A stretch of 64,000 bases of DNA from Corylus avellana (GCF_901000735.1 NC_081547.1:14304739-14368738), one strand, 5' to 3'; shown: positions 49,388 through 62,220, counted from the stretch's first letter. Notes: generated by a model not told the origin, from the sequence alone. Program-made: numbers and translations.

Positions 49388-50260
49388 GACCCTTAAGCCT
49401 CTAGAATAGACAGACTTTGTAAGGAGAAGAATATGAGCTCTTCAAGTTCAAGTCTCGGGTTTATTCTTTTCCTTTCTTTTCTTTTATTTTATGAAGTTGT
49501 TTAACATCAACTCTATGTGTAGCTAATTTATTTAGTAGGGCCAGATTGAAGCCCTAGTTATATTTAATTAATATTTCAATATTGGCGCCTTTGTGATGAT
49601 CTTGTTGTGCTATTTAACTTGATTAATACCTGCTTGCATGAATTCCTCATATGTGTGTGCCTGATCAACATATGCATGTGATATGGACTAGTTAGTTAGA
49701 TCAATTTGGATGACCGGGTCCTGGGTTTCATATAAGTAACAAAAGAATCCACACCGCGATTCTTGGGTTAATCAACATGGGGAATCGGGAGTATACACCC
49801 GTGCCCTAGGCCTCGTGTGTTTGTCGATTTTCATAGAACATATGCTTTTCTAAAGAACAACTTAGTATATATCATGCTAAATTCTTTAGGAAAGAAATGA
49901 GTTAGAGTATACACCTATGCCTAACTCGTTGCTTTGGGAAATCTATAACTTAAGAAGTATACACCCATGCCCTTAGGTTGACAAACATTAGATATGCATA
50001 ACATGATCAAAGCATTGGCATATTGTTCTATTAGCTGAATATAATTAGTGGTGGATACCAAAGCCCTACCTTTTTATCATTATCAACTCAATCAATCATT
50101 GTTTTACTTAAGGGATTTATTTTTAAAGAAAATTCAGCAATCTTCGTGGGAATGATCCTGTACTTGCACCATATACTACTATGTTGACCTTGTGCACTTG
50201 CAGGTAAAACGTACAATTATTTACCTATTAATTTAGGTAGATATTTGCACAACATGTTTT

Positions 50261-50278
50261 TGGCGCCGTTGCTGGGGA
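50261..50278 (+). other. Ty3 primer binding site
   Basis: TGGCGCCGTTGCTGGGGA lies 6 bp after the 5' LTR; this form is typical of large plant Ty3 elements such as the Athila/Tat groups. Confidence 0.85.
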
Positions 50279-50563
50279 TTGCGGCGAATTTTGTTTAAAA
50301 TTATTTTCCTTTAGCTTTGTTATTTTAATTTCCAATTTTAAATTTAGTTGTTAGTAAAAATCAAAAAGAATTTTTCGTTTCCCCTAACTTTTCTGTTTTC
50401 TGTTTCAAGTTGCGGATTGGCATTCTGTGATTGCGATCAATCGTCAGCCAAGTGCGATCAAGAGCACTACGATCGAACACACCAACCTGCGATCGAGCAC
50501 AGTTCCAGGGAGCATCCGAACCAGCAATACTGAAGCTGCCTAACTGAAGAAGTATTTCAGTTG

Positions 50564-51385
50564 ATGCAAGGTCGTCGATCTCAAGCCTCAACCGTTATTC
50601 CACTCGATCCTGAAATTGAGCGGACAATTCGACAACGACCAAGAGACAAAGAAGAAGAAGAAGAAATTGATAAGGAAGACTTGCAAGAGAATCCAATTGG
50701 GCCAAGACCATTAGAGGCAAATCCACCACGGGTGAGGAGACCAATGAAGCAGGCATATGTTCCAGCAAACCTCCCTCAACCCTCATGCATAGCATATCAA
50801 CCGAAGGTGGATGGCAGCTATTATATCTCTCCTTAAATCCTTAATGCATTGACTCACTTCAGTGGCACAGCTACTGAGGATCCCAACTTGCATCTTAAGG
50901 AATTCTTTGATTTATGCAAGTTGCAGCATGTCCATGGCCTAACTCCAGAGAGACTCATGTTAGTCCTCTTTCCTTTTTCCTTGAAAGATAATGCTAAACT
51001 GTTGTACAATTCCTTGCCTGCAGATTCCATCCATACTTGGGAAGAATTAACCACCAAGTTTCTGAAGAGGTTTTTCCCAACCCAGAAGACAAAACAACTT
51101 AAAAGGGAACTTCAAATGTTCCAACAGCGAGACAGAGATTTGTTCTTTGAGGCCTGGGATCACTTCAATTCCTTGCTCCTAAAGTGCCCAAATCACAACA
51201 TCCCTCAAGATGAGCAAGTACAAATTTTCTATGAAGGATTAGATGATACTAACAAAGGGATGGTTGATTCAGCTTGTGGAGGAACACTTATGGAGAAGAG
51301 TAATGAGGAAGCTGTGGAACTTTTTGAGACATTAAGTGAGCATTCACAGCAATTGTTCAAGAGGAAGGAGAGGAATCAAAAGTAA
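50564..51385 (+). pseudogene. Ty3 gag with one in-frame stop
   Basis: Starts MQGRRSQASTVIPLDPE and runs 273 codons in one frame except for TAA at 50834-50836. The minus-strand relatives have CAA (Gln) at that point, so it is a single C-to-T lesion. Gag core: NALTHFSGTATEDPNLHL, LFPFSLKDNAKLLYNSL, WEELTTKFLKRFFP, LKRELQMFQQRD and NIPQDEQVQIFYEGLDD. This is the retrotransposon gag domain of large plant Ty3 elements, forming the virus-like particle. It stops before any zinc knuckle, so the nucleocapsid part is missing. The 5' leader also carries CGATCG-type motifs (50425-50500). Confidence 0.85.
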
Positions 51386-52890
51386 GGGCATGTATGAAGT
51401 AAACCTCAGTGGGGGATCAACGCATTCTGTTAGTGCGATCGAACGCACCATGTGTGCGATCAAGCACACTTAGGCAGCATCCCATAGTTATCTTTTTATT
51501 TTGTTTTGTTTAATGTGTTTTCAGTTCAATTTTTATTTAGTTTTAGATTTTGTTCCTTTTTACTTGTTTGTGTGTTTTCTATTTTGCAAGGACAAGTGTG
51601 TTTCACTTCAAGTTTGGGGGTGTGCTATGAGTCATGCTTTCCAAGATCATATCGACCATCTCCCGGGTACATTCTTTTATTTACTTAGACACATTGGGGA
51701 CAATATGTCATTTAAGTTTGGGGGTATGGGCACACATGATTGTTTACACACACTTTGTCCCAATTTCATGTTAATTGTGTGTTTGTTTGTTTTTATTTTT
51801 TTATTTTTTGAAAAAAAAAAAAATTATGCATGTTCTTGTTACTCTAAAATTTTAAGTTGATCTAAAAAGAATTGTGATTTAAATTCATCAATGAGCTTAA
51901 AATTTTGAACACATGATCTGATGAGTGAATCTGTTAGTTGATTACTTGTTTAGGACAGTTGAAAAATCACATGTTTGATCTGAGCACTCAAGCACATTAG
52001 CACATAATTTGTGAGGAATGACATGAGGTCTGATATGTGTGTTTTTGCATCTTGGATGAAATTGGATGACTTATTAGATGACACTATGGCATATATAATG
52101 ATAAAAAAAAAAAAAATCATTGATGGCTTTTCACTGAGTAACTGGACGTCTTGTCTCAAAGCATTGAGTGTTCACGTCAAAAGGTAAAAAATTTGGATTT
52201 GATCAATGTCACGGTTAGTTGGTTTTGTAGCCTTTTTTACTCGAGTTAATAGGTCCTTAGGGGTGTCGTTACACCTAATGCCATAAAACCATCTGGTTTG
52301 GGAGTCATTGACTTAACACTCGCTACAAGGGTCAAATAGAAAGCTTAAGGGAACCAACATTGTACAACCTGACCAAAAAAATAAAAAATAAAAAAATAAA
52401 GAAAAAAGAAATATGCCAGTGTGTCATTCTAATAGGAATTTCAGTGAATTCTGAGATAAGGAGACATTGCATACTGGAAAGATTTGGAAGCCTCATAATT
52501 TTGTACTAGTTCACTATACACAATTTTCAAACTTGTGATGATTTAGCATGTACTTTGTAAGTAATTGCACTTTGAGATTCCAATTCATTGTGAAGATGGA
52601 GTTCATCTTTTTAAGTTTGCTTATGAATGAAAACCATGATCTTGAAGTGATAATTTAATTTTTGGGATAACATGAACTGTGCATGATATTTGCGGGTAAC
52701 ATTTCTGGAAAACCATCACGAGACTTCACTCGTCCACTAGGGAATTCCTAGGGATTTAAAAGGCTTGTTGCATACGCTAAATGCAGTCGTACATCCCACG
52801 AAAGATGGATTTATCATTTGGTTTTCTGTTTTTCCATTCTTGTTTTCGGTCTTGTATTGCTAAGGGACTAGCAATATGTAAGTTTGGGGG
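51386..52890 (+). other. long 3' untranslated region of the gag-only element
   Basis: No coding frame seen. It holds more GCGATCGAACGCA-like motifs (51434-51470), two AAGTTTGGGGG tracts (51610 and 51715) besides the one at the LTR, and poly-A runs. Extra purine tracts of this kind are common in large plant Ty3 elements. Confidence 0.65.
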
Positions 52891-54242
52891 TGTGCTAAGT
52901 GCTAAAATATTCATTTTTTCAGCCCTTAACTTGCATGTTTTAATCTTTTGGTTTTAGTTAATTAGGCCATTTTAATTCCTTTCTGTGTTTTTCATACTTT
53001 TGCTGGCTTTTGAAAGAAAATGAAGTAAATCTAGATGATTTAGGCTCAAAGAGAGAAGATGGGAAAAATTGGAGCTCCCTGACATTGCGATCGATCACAG
53101 GGCACCTGCGATTGAGCGTAGTACCGAGAGGACACAACACAAATCAAGCTAGGAGCGCTCGAGCGCATGCTAGAAGAGGATCGATCGCAGACTTGCGATC
53201 GAGTGCACACGGGCTGCGATCGATCGCACCCGTGCGCAGGAGACACATAAAGTGGCAGCCAGAGTGTCCCTCTTTCCATATTAGGGTTTTCCAACTCCCA
53301 ATTGTAATAGGTCTCAAAACCCTACGAAATCCCTAGGTTTACTATTTTGCCAAGGACTTCTAAAACCTATAAATAGACCCTTAAGCCTCTAGAATAGATA
53401 GGCTTTGTAAGGAGAAGAATAGGAGCTCTTCAAGTTCAAGTCTCGGGTTTATTCTTTTCCTTTCTTTTCTTTTATTTTATGCAGATATTTAACATCAACT
53501 CTATGTGTAGCTAATTTATTTAGTGGGGCTAGATTGAAGCCCTAGTTATGTTTAATTAATATTTCAATATTGGCGCCTTTGTGATGATCTTGTTCTGCTA
53601 TTTAACTTGATTAATACCTGCTTGCATGAATTCCTCATATGTGTGTGTCTGATCAACATATGCATGTGGTATGGACTAGTTAGTTAGATCAATTTGGATG
53701 ACCGAGTCCTGGGTTTAACATAAGTAACAAAAGAATCCACACCGCGATTCTTGGGTTAATCAACATGGGGAATCGGGAGTATACACCTATGCCCTAGGCC
53801 TTGTGTGTTTGTCGAATTCCATAAAACATATGCTTTTCTAAAGATCAACTTAGTATATACCATGCCAAATCCTTTAGGAAAGAAAAGAGTTAGAGAATAC
53901 ACCCATGCCTAACTCGTTGCTTAGGGAAATCTATAACTTAAGAAGTATACACCCATGCCCTTAGGTTGACAAACATTAGATATGCATAACATGATCAAAG
54001 CATTGGCATATTGTTCTATTATCTGAATATAATTAGTGGTGGATATCAAAGCCCTACCTTTTTATCATTATCAACTCAATCAATCTTTGTTTTACTTAAG
54101 GAATTTATTTTTAAAGAAAATTCAGCAATCCTCGTGGGAATGATCATGTACTTGCACCATATACTACTATGTTGACCTTGTGCACTTGCAGGTAAAACGT
54201 ACAATTATTTACCTATTAATTTAGGTAGATATTTGCACAACA
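52891..54242 (+). repeat. 3' LTR of gag-only Ty3 element
   Basis: Starts TGTGCTAAGTGCTAAAATAT and ends GCACAACA at 54242, followed by the target-site copy CCAAT. Visibly diverged from the 5' LTR at scattered bases. Motif cluster at 53091-53236; TATA box at 53368-53375. Confidence 0.9.
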
Positions 54243-54757
54243 CCAATGACTCCCAAACCAAATGGCTTTAGGGCACTAGATGTAGAACATCCCTAAGGGT
54301 TTGGTAACTTAAGTCAAAAAGGCTACGAAGCTAGACTAGCCATGTCATAAATCAACCTTGATTTTCACACATTTTGACGCGAACACTTAATGCTTAATGA
54401 GGCAAGAGGTCTCGTTACTTAGCGGAAAGCTCAGATCTTTCTTGTCTTTTTCCTTTATATATATATATATCTTACAAGTCAAGATTATTCATCAATAGAT
54501 CATCCACCAGATCTCAAAAGGAACATGCTTAAGTTCAAACATCATGTCTCACAGAAAACATGATAATGTGCTCATAAAATTTTATCTCAAAACAAGTGAA
54601 ATTTCTTTTATCCAAAAATAAGTCAAAGGAAAGGACTCAGCCTCCAAAAGACATAATGATGATGTTCAACCCTTTATGCAAGCTAATAAAATGCAAGGAA
54701 GATTTGATGCATGCATTTGGCTGGACTTATCCCCTTGATGTTAGCAATGGTCCATCC

Positions 54758-55780
54758 TCAAGTAGTTTTATGCTCTCTAAAAATTCTCAACAACTTCTCT
54801 TTTTCCCCAAAACTTAGATTGGTGGCAATTATCACAGGTAGTGTCTGGTTTTCTCCCAAATAAGCATATGTTAGATGCTTTGGCAATTGCTTCAATTCCA
54901 AATTTGGTCTAGACAATAGAAGGGACAAGAGTAGAATTAGTAGGCACAAGAGTCTCAAAGGGAGGAGTGTACTTACTTGGATGCTTTGGAGAGGCATCAA
55001 GAAGGTGCACGGTTTCAAAGATGTCATTAGTAACATCTTCAGATTTGGCTCAATGTCTTGCCTTGTGAAACTATGGGTGAGGGTGGCCTCCAATGGATCA
55101 ATGTGATGGACCTGAAAAACTTTCTCAACAACACCGTGAATCATACAAACATTAAAGCATTCCAGATCATCTTGGGGTAATTTCAATGCATCAAATATTC
55201 TAAATTCTATCTTCTCACCATTTACCTTCATACTTATAGTACCCTTTTTCACACAAATTTTTGTATCAGGAGTTCTCATAAAGGGTCTTCCTAAGATGAT
55301 GGGCAAAGGCAATGGCATAGGAGATTCTTCCATATTCAATACAATAAAATCAGCAGGTAAAATAAATTCACCTACCTTTACCAAGACATCTCCAAGTATA
55401 CCTCTTGGTCTTTTGATGCTTCTGTCTCCCAATTGCAAGGTGAGAGAAGTTGGTTGAAGCTCTCCCAAACCCAATGTTTCATAAACAGTGTATGGCAACA
55501 AATTAACCCCTACTCCTAGATCCAGTAGTGTCCTTCCAAAAAGATGGTCTCCTATCCTGCAAGGAATGGTAAAACTACCTGGATCTTTTAGCTTTGGTGG
55601 TAGTTTTCTTAATAACACCACACTTACCTCCTCTGTTAAAGTTACTATCTTATGCTCCTGAAACTTCCTCTTATTAGTGCAACAATCGTTTAAAAATTTA
55701 GCATATAAGGGAATTTGTTTAATTGCATATAATAAAGGAATGTTAATCTCTACTTTTCTCAAAGTCTCAAAAAATGTCAC
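54758..55780 (-). pseudogene. Ty3 aspartic protease region
   Basis: A 340-codon open frame with KLPPKLKDPGSFTIPCRIG, then LLDLGVGVNLLPYTVYETLG, in which DLG stands in place of the D-S/T-G catalytic triplet, as in many plant Athila-like proteases; then VLVKVGEFILPADFIVLNME and PIILGRPFMRT. The family role is polyprotein cleavage. The frame later reads a low-complexity Leu-rich run that suggests a frameshift before NQTLPVIIATNLSFGEKEKL. A near-identical copy is at 61198-62220. Confidence 0.82.
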
Positions 55781-56295
55781 GAAGTTGTTTTTCTTTCTTT
55801 GGCTTTACTAACCTTTGAGGGAAGGATGGTGCATTCACCTTCTCCATTTTACTTATCTTGGATATTGAGGCTTCATTTGGAGATGCTTGTGTTGTCTCTT
55901 CAGTTCCTATGACCTTGCCATTTCTGAGAGTTGTGACAACCTTCAGTTGCTGGTGACCTCATGGATTAGGTATTGTTTGGGCTGAGAATTCACCCTGCTT
56001 TCTTTCACTAAGCTCCTTAGCCATTTGCCCCATTTGTACTTCCAGTCTTTGAATGGCTTGATCGGCTCTTTGAATAGCTTGATTGGTCCTTGCATTGACT
56101 TGTCTTTGCTCCATCATAAATTCCTATTGCGTACTCACCAGTTTGCACATCATACTCTCTAAGTCATTCTTCTTTGACTCTTGAACTGGTTGGACTGCTT
56201 GTTGGGAGTTCCTTTGCTGCCCTTGAGGGTTTAGAGCATTCCGGTTGTTACTCCATGAGAAATTGGGGTGGTTGCGCCACCCTAGATTGTAGGTG

Positions 56296-57185
56296 TTAGT
56301 ATGGATTGTTCTTGGGAGGATAATTGTTCTGTCCCGTATAGTTCGCTTGTTCTTGATGTACAAATGGATACAAAGGACAATTCTCAGTAGAGTGATCAGA
56401 ATGGGAACATATGGCACATACCTTGAGTTGTGTGGCTTGTTGACTAGGTGAGATGTTCTGAGCAGTCATGGCTTTAACAATCATATCTAGCTTTGAGAGC
56501 TCCATGGCTTCCTCACTAATCTTTTCCATAAGCGCATCTCCACAAGCTGAATCAATCATTCCTTTGTTAGTGTCATCTAACCCTTCATAAAAAATTTGTA
56601 CCTGATCATCTTGAGGGATGTTGTGATGTGGACACTTAAGAAACAGCGCATTAAAGTGGTCCCATGCTTCGAGGAAAAGATCTCCATCTCTTTGTTGGAA
56701 CGTTTGAAGTTCCCTTTTAAGCTGCCTTGTCTTTTGAGCAAGGAAAAACTTCTTTAGGAACTTAGTGGCTAATTCTTCCCAAGTATGAATGGAATCTGCA
56801 GGCAAGGAATTATACCAAAATTTAGCATTATTTTTCAAAGAAAAAGGAAAGAGGACTAACTTAAGTCTCTCCGGAGTTAGGCCCTGGATGTGCTGAATCT
56901 TGCAGAGATCAAAGAACTCCCTAAGCTGCAATTTTGGATCCTCAGTAGCTGTGCCCTTGAAGTGAGTCAAAGCATTGAGTATTTGTGGGGATATATAATA
57001 ATTGCCTTCCACCTCCGGTTGATAAGCGATGCATGATGGCTGGTTGAGGTTTTTTGGGATAAAAGCATGTTTCATGGGTCTTTGCACTAGTGGCGGGTTC
57101 TCCAGTCGATCTTCCATTGTTTCCTCAACTTCTTCTTTCTTCTTCTGTGTTAGAGTTGTCTCTAGGCCTTTGTCGAATTGTCCAC
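56296..57185 (-). pseudogene. Ty3 gag fused to LTR end, with zinc knuckle
   Basis: Gag core shared with 50564-51385 (NALTHFKGTATEDPKLQL, LVLFPFSLKNNAKFWYNSLP, WEELATKFLKKFF, DDQVQIFYEGLDDTNKGMI) and a zinc knuckle CAICSHSDHSTENC near 56405. Upstream the frame runs straight into the LTR end at 57186; the primer site and leader are deleted, so the natural start is lost. A copy is at 62736-63625. Confidence 0.85.
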
Positions 57186-58036
57186 TGTTGTGCAAATATC
57201 TACCTAAATTAATAAACAAATAATTGTACGTTTTACCTGCAAGTGCACAAGGTCAACATAGTAGTATATGATGCAAGTAAGGGATCATTCCTATGAGGAT
57301 TGCTAAATTTTGCTTAAAATAAATTCCTTAAGTAAAACAAAACAAAGATTGATTTTGATTTGATAATAATAAAAGGTAGGGCTTTGATATCCACCACTAA
57401 TCATGCTTACATAATATATCAATATGCCAATGCTTTGATCATGTTATGAATACTTAATGTTTGTCAACCTAAGGGCATGGGTGTATACTCCTTAGGCTAT
57501 AGATTTCCCTAAGCAACGAGTTAGGCATGAGTGTATACTCTAACTCTTTTTTTTCTTAAAGGATTTAGCATGAGTGTATACTAAGTTGTTCTTTAAGAAA
57601 GCATGATTCTATGGAAATCGACAAACACACGGAACCTAGGGCATGGGTATATACTCCCGGTTTTCCATATTGATTAACCTAAAAACCCGGTGTGGATTTC
57701 TTTTGTTACTTTTATTAAACCCAGGACTCGGTCATCCAAATTGATTTAACTAACTAGTCTATACCATATGCATATGTTAATCAGGCAAATACATATGAGG
57801 AATTCATGAAAACAGGAATTAATCAAGTTAAATATCACAACATGATCATCACAAATGTGCCAATATTGAATGTTAACTAAACATAACGAGGGCTTCAATC
57901 TAGCCCTACTAAATAAATTAGTTACACATGAGTTTGATGTTAAACATTTTCATAAAAATAAAATAGAAAGGAAAAGAATAAACCCGAAACTTGAAGAGCT
58001 TTAATTCTTCTCCTTGGAAATTGTGTGTCTATCTTA
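57186..58036 (-). repeat. 5' LTR of minus-strand Ty3 element, cut by gap
   Basis: On the minus strand it ends TATTTGCACAACA and carries the GTATACACCCATGCC-type motifs, like the LTRs at 48904 and 52891. The gap at 58037 removes its start. Confidence 0.8.
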
Positions 58037-58136
58037 NNNNNNNNNNNNNNNNNNNNNNNNNNNNNNNNNNNNNNNNNNNNNNNNNNNNNNNNNNNNNNNN
58101 NNNNNNNNNNNNNNNNNNNNNNNNNNNNNNNNNNNN
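58037..58136. other. scaffold gap of 100 N
   Basis: Exactly 100 N between a minus-strand LTR and a plus-strand 3' untranslated region. Confidence 0.99.
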
Positions 58137-59330
58137 TGGGGACAATATGTCATTTAAGTTTGGGGGTATGGGCACACATGTTCACACACACTTTGTCTCA
58201 ATTTCATGATTATTTGTTTTGTGTGTTTGTTTATTTAATAATAAAAAAATAAATAAATTATGCATGTTCATGCTGCTCTAAAATTTTAAAGTTGATCTAA
58301 AAAGAATTGTGATTTGAATTCATTAGTAAGCTTACAATTTTGAACACATGATCTGATGAGTAAATCTGTTAGTTGGTTACTTGTTGAGGATAGTTGAAAA
58401 ATCACATGTTTGATCTGAGCACTCAAGCACATTAGCACATAATTTGTGAGGAATGACATGAAGTCTAATATGTGTGTTTCTGCATCTTGGATGAAATTGG
58501 ATGACTTATTAAATGACACTATGGCATATATAGTGATGAAAAAAAAAAAAGAAAAAAAAAAGAGATTAAAAAAATGATCATTGATGGCTTTTCACTGAGT
58601 AACTGGACCTCTTGCCTCAAAGCATTGAGTGTTCACGTCAAAAGGTGAAAAATTTGGATTTGATCAATGTCATGGTTAGTTGGTTTTGTAGCCTTTTTGA
58701 CTCGAGTTATTAGGTCCTTAGGGGTGTCTTTACACCTAATGCCCTAAAACCATCTGGTTTGGGAGTCATTGACTTAACACTCGCTACAAGGGTCAATTAG
58801 AAAGCTTAAGGGAATCAACATTGCACAACCTGACCAAAGAAAAAAAAAAAAAATGCTATTGTGTCATTCAAATAGGAATTTCAGTGAATTTTGAGATATA
58901 GAGACATTATACATTGGAAAGATTTGGAAGCCTCATAATTTTGTGCTAATTCACTTTACACTATTTTCAAACTTGTGATGATTTAGCATGTCCTTTGTAA
59001 GTAATTGCACTTTGAGATTCCAATTCATTGTGAAGATGGAGTTCATCTTTTTAAGTTTGCTTATGAATGAAAACCATGATCTTGAAGTGATAATTTAATT
59101 TTTGGGATAACATGAACTGTGCATGATATTTGCGGGTAACATTTCTGGAAAACCATCACGAGACTTCACTCGTCCACTAGGGAATTCCTAGGGATTTAAA
59201 AGGCTTGTTGCATACGCTAAATGCAGTCGTACATCCCACGAAAGATGGATTTATCATTTGGTTTTCTGTTTTTCCATTCTTGTTTTCGGTCTTGTATTGC
59301 TAAGGGACTAGCAATATGTAAGTTTGGGGG
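58137..59330 (+). other. Ty3 3' untranslated region (contig D), no gene
   Basis: Starts at TGGGGACAATATGTC after the gap; no coding frame. It has poly-A runs and ends with the purine tract before the LTR. Confidence 0.65.
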
Positions 59331-60682
59331 TGTGCTAAGTGCTAAAATATTCATTTTTTCAGCCCTTAACTTGCATGTTTTAATCTTTTGGTTTTAGTTA
59401 ATTAGGCCATTTTAATTCCTTTCTGTGTTTTTCATACTTTTGCTGGCTTTTGAAAGAAAATGAAGTAAATCTAGATGATTTAGGCTCAAAGAGAGAAGAT
59501 GGGAAAAATTGGAGCTCCCTGACATTGCGATCGATCACAGGGCACCTGCGATTGAGCGTAGTACCGAGAGGACACAACACAAATCAAGCTAGGAGCGCTC
59601 GAGCGCATGCTAGAAGAGGATCGATCGCAGACTTGCGATCGAGTGCACACGGGCTGCGATCGATCGCACCCGTGCGCAGGAGACACATAAAGTGGCAGCC
59701 AGAGTGTCCCTCTTTCCATATTAGGGTTTTCCAACTCCCAATTGTAATAGGTCTCAAAACCCTACGAAATCCCTAGGTTTACTATTTTGCCAAGGACTTC
59801 TAAAACCTATAAATAGACCCTTAAGCCTTTAGAATAGATAGGCTTTGTAAGGAGAAGAATAGGAGCTCTTCAAGTTCAAGTCTCGGGTTTATTCTTTTCC
59901 TTTCTTTTCTTTTATTTTATGCAGATATTTAACATCAACTCTATGTGTAGCTAATTTATTTAGTGGGGCTAGATTGAAGCCCTAGTTATGTTTAATTAAT
60001 ATTTCAATATTGGCGCCTTTGTGATGATCTTGTTCTGCTATTTAACTTGATTAATACCTGCTTGCATGAATTCCTCATATGTGTGTGTCTGATCAACATA
60101 TGCATGTGGTATGGACTAGTTAGTTAGATCAATTTGGATGACCGAGTCCTGGGTTTAACATAAGTAACAAAAGAATCCACACCGCGATTCTTGGGTTAAT
60201 CAACATGGGGAATCGGGAGTATACACCTATGCCCTAGGCCTTGTGTGTTTGTCGAATTCCATAAAACATATGCTTTTCTAAAGATCAACTTAGTATATAC
60301 CATGCCAAATCCTTTAGGAAAGAAAAGAGTTAGAGAATACACCCATGCCTAACTCGTTGCTTAGGGAAATCTATAACTTAAGAAGTATACACCCATGCCC
60401 TTAGGTTGACAAACATTAGATATGCATAACATGATCAAAGCATTGGCATATTGTTCTATTATCTGAATATAATTAGTGGTGGATATCAAAGCCCTACCTT
60501 TTTATCATTATCAACTCAATCAATCTTTGTTTTACTTAAGGAATTTATTTTTAAAGAAAATTCAGCAATCCTCGTGGGAATGATCATGTACTTGCACCAT
60601 ATACTACTATGTTGACCTTGTGCACTTGCAGGTAAAACGTACAATTATTTACCTATTAATTTAGGTAGATATTTGCACAACA
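59331..60682 (+). repeat. Ty3 3' LTR (contig D copy)
   Basis: Near-identical to 52891-54242, including the CGATCG motif cluster (59531-59676), and followed by the same CCAAT. Confidence 0.9.
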
Positions 60683-61197
60683 CCAATGACTCCCAAACCA
60701 AATGGCTTTAGGGCACTAGATGTAGAACATCCCTAAGGGTTTGGTAACTTAAGTCAAAAAGGCTACGAAGCTAGACTAGCCATGTCATAAATCAACCTTG
60801 ATTTTCACACATTTTGACGCGAACACTTAATGCTTAATGAGGCAAGAGGTCTCGTTACTTAGCGGAAAGCTCAGATCTTTCTTGTCTTTTTCCTTTATAT
60901 ATATATATATCTTACAAGTCAAGATTATTCATCAATAGATCATCCACCAGATCTCAAAAGGAACATGCTTAAGTTCAAACATCATGTCTCACAGAAAACA
61001 TGATAATGTGCTCATAAAATTTTATCTCAAAACAAGTGAAATTTCTTTTATCCAAAAATAAGTCAAAGGAAAGGACTCAGCCTCCAAATGACATAATGAT
61101 GATGTTCAACCCTTTATGCAAGCTAATAAAATGCAAGGAAGATTTGATGCATGCATTTGGCTGGACTTATCCCCTTGATGTTAGCAATGGTCCATCC

Positions 61198-62220
61198 TCA
61201 AGTAGTTTTATGCTCTCTAAAAATTCTCAACAACTTCTCTTTTTCCCCAAAACTTAGATTGGTGGCAATTATCACAGGTAGTGTCTGGTTTTCTCCCAAA
61301 TAAGCATATGTTAGATGCTTTGGCAATTGCTTCAATTCCAAATTTGGTCTAGACAATAGAAGGGACAAGAGTAGAATTAGTAGGCACAAGAGTCTCAAAG
61401 GGAGGAGTGTACTTACTTGGATGCTTTGGAGAGGCATCAAGAAGGTGCACGGTTTCAAAGATGTCATTAGTAACATCTTCAGATTTGGCTCAATGTCTTG
61501 CCTTGTGAAACTATGGGTGAGGGTGGCCTCCAATGGATCAATGTGATGGACCTGAAAAACTTTCTCAACAACACCGTGAATCATACAAACATTAAAGCAT
61601 TCCAGATCATCTTGGGGTAATTTCAATGCATCAAATATTCTAAATTCTATCTTCTCACCATTTACCTTCATACTTATAGTACCCTTTTTCACACAAATTT
61701 TTGTATCAGGAGTTCTCATAAAGGGTCTTCCTAAGATGATGGGCAAAGGCAATGGCATAGGAGATTCTTCCATATTCAATACAATAAAATCAGCAGGTAA
61801 AATAAATTCACCTACCTTTACCAAGACATCTCCAAGTATACCTCTTGGTCTTTTGATGCTTCTGTCTCCCAATTGCAAGGTGAGAGAAGTTGGTTGAAGC
61901 TCTCCCAAACCCAATGTTTCATAAACAGTGTATGGCAACAAATTAACCCCTACTCCTAGATCCAGTAGTGTCCTTCCAAAAAGATGGTCTCCTATCCTGC
62001 AAGGAATGGTAAAACTACCTGGATCTTTTAGCTTTGGTGGTAGTTTTCTTAATAACACCACACTTACCTCCTCTGTTAAAGTTACTATCTTATGCTCCTG
62101 AAACTTCCTCTTATTAGTGCAACAATCGTTTAAAAATTTAGCATATAAGGGAATTTGTTTAATTGCATATAATAAAGGAATGTTAATCTCTACTTTTCTC
62201 AAAGTCTCAAAAAATGTCAC
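61198..62220 (-). pseudogene. Ty3 aspartic protease region (contig D copy)
   Basis: A 340-codon frame whose translation matches that of 54758-55780, including LLDLGVGVNLLP. Confidence 0.82.

Larger units (their letters stand above)
48904..50254 (+). repeat. 5' LTR of gag-only Ty3 element
   Basis: Starts TGATAAGTGCTAAAATATTC and ends TTGCACAACA. It contains a GC-rich cluster of CGATCG-type motifs at 49097-49250, a TATA box at 49380-49387, and three copies of GTATACACCYRTGCC between about 49790 and 49975. Confidence 0.9.
48904..54242 (+). mobile_element. gag-only Ty3/gypsy element, CCAAT target-site duplication
   Basis: LTRs 48904-50254 (1351 bp) and 52891-54242 (1352 bp) end in ATTTGCACAACA. 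The primer site TGGCGCCGTTGCTGGGGA (50261-50278) and the purine tract AAGTTTGGGGG just before 52891 are present. CCAAT at 48899-48903 and 54243-54247 is a perfect target-site duplication, and removing the element restores a continuous minus-strand host sequence. Inside are only gag and a long 3' untranslated region; protease, RT, RNase H and integrase are all absent. Confidence 0.9.
54243..58036 (-). mobile_element. minus-strand Ty3 element: LTR, gag, protease (RT and integrase missing)
   Basis: Continuation of the host element interrupted at 48903. Reading the minus strand: LTR (58036 to 57186, cut by the gap), gag (57185 to about 56296), a broken linker, protease (55780 to 54758), the first codons of the RT region (near 54740: WTIANIKGISPAKCMHQIF), then directly 3' untranslated sequence. 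RT, RNase H and integrase are deleted. Confidence 0.82.

Noticed and set aside
51501..51860. Phe-rich 119-codon open frame as a membrane or envelope-like protein
   Set aside because: Low-complexity T-rich 3' untranslated sequence with overlapping frames; not kept in the contig D relative.
53010..53336. Arg-rich open frame of 108 codons in the Ty3 LTR
   Set aside because: Arises from the CGATCG motif cluster; there is no family match and the LTR is not expected to code.
55000..55070. Leucine-rich run in the protease frame as a transmembrane segment
   Set aside because: More likely a frameshifted reading of the region between protease and RT.
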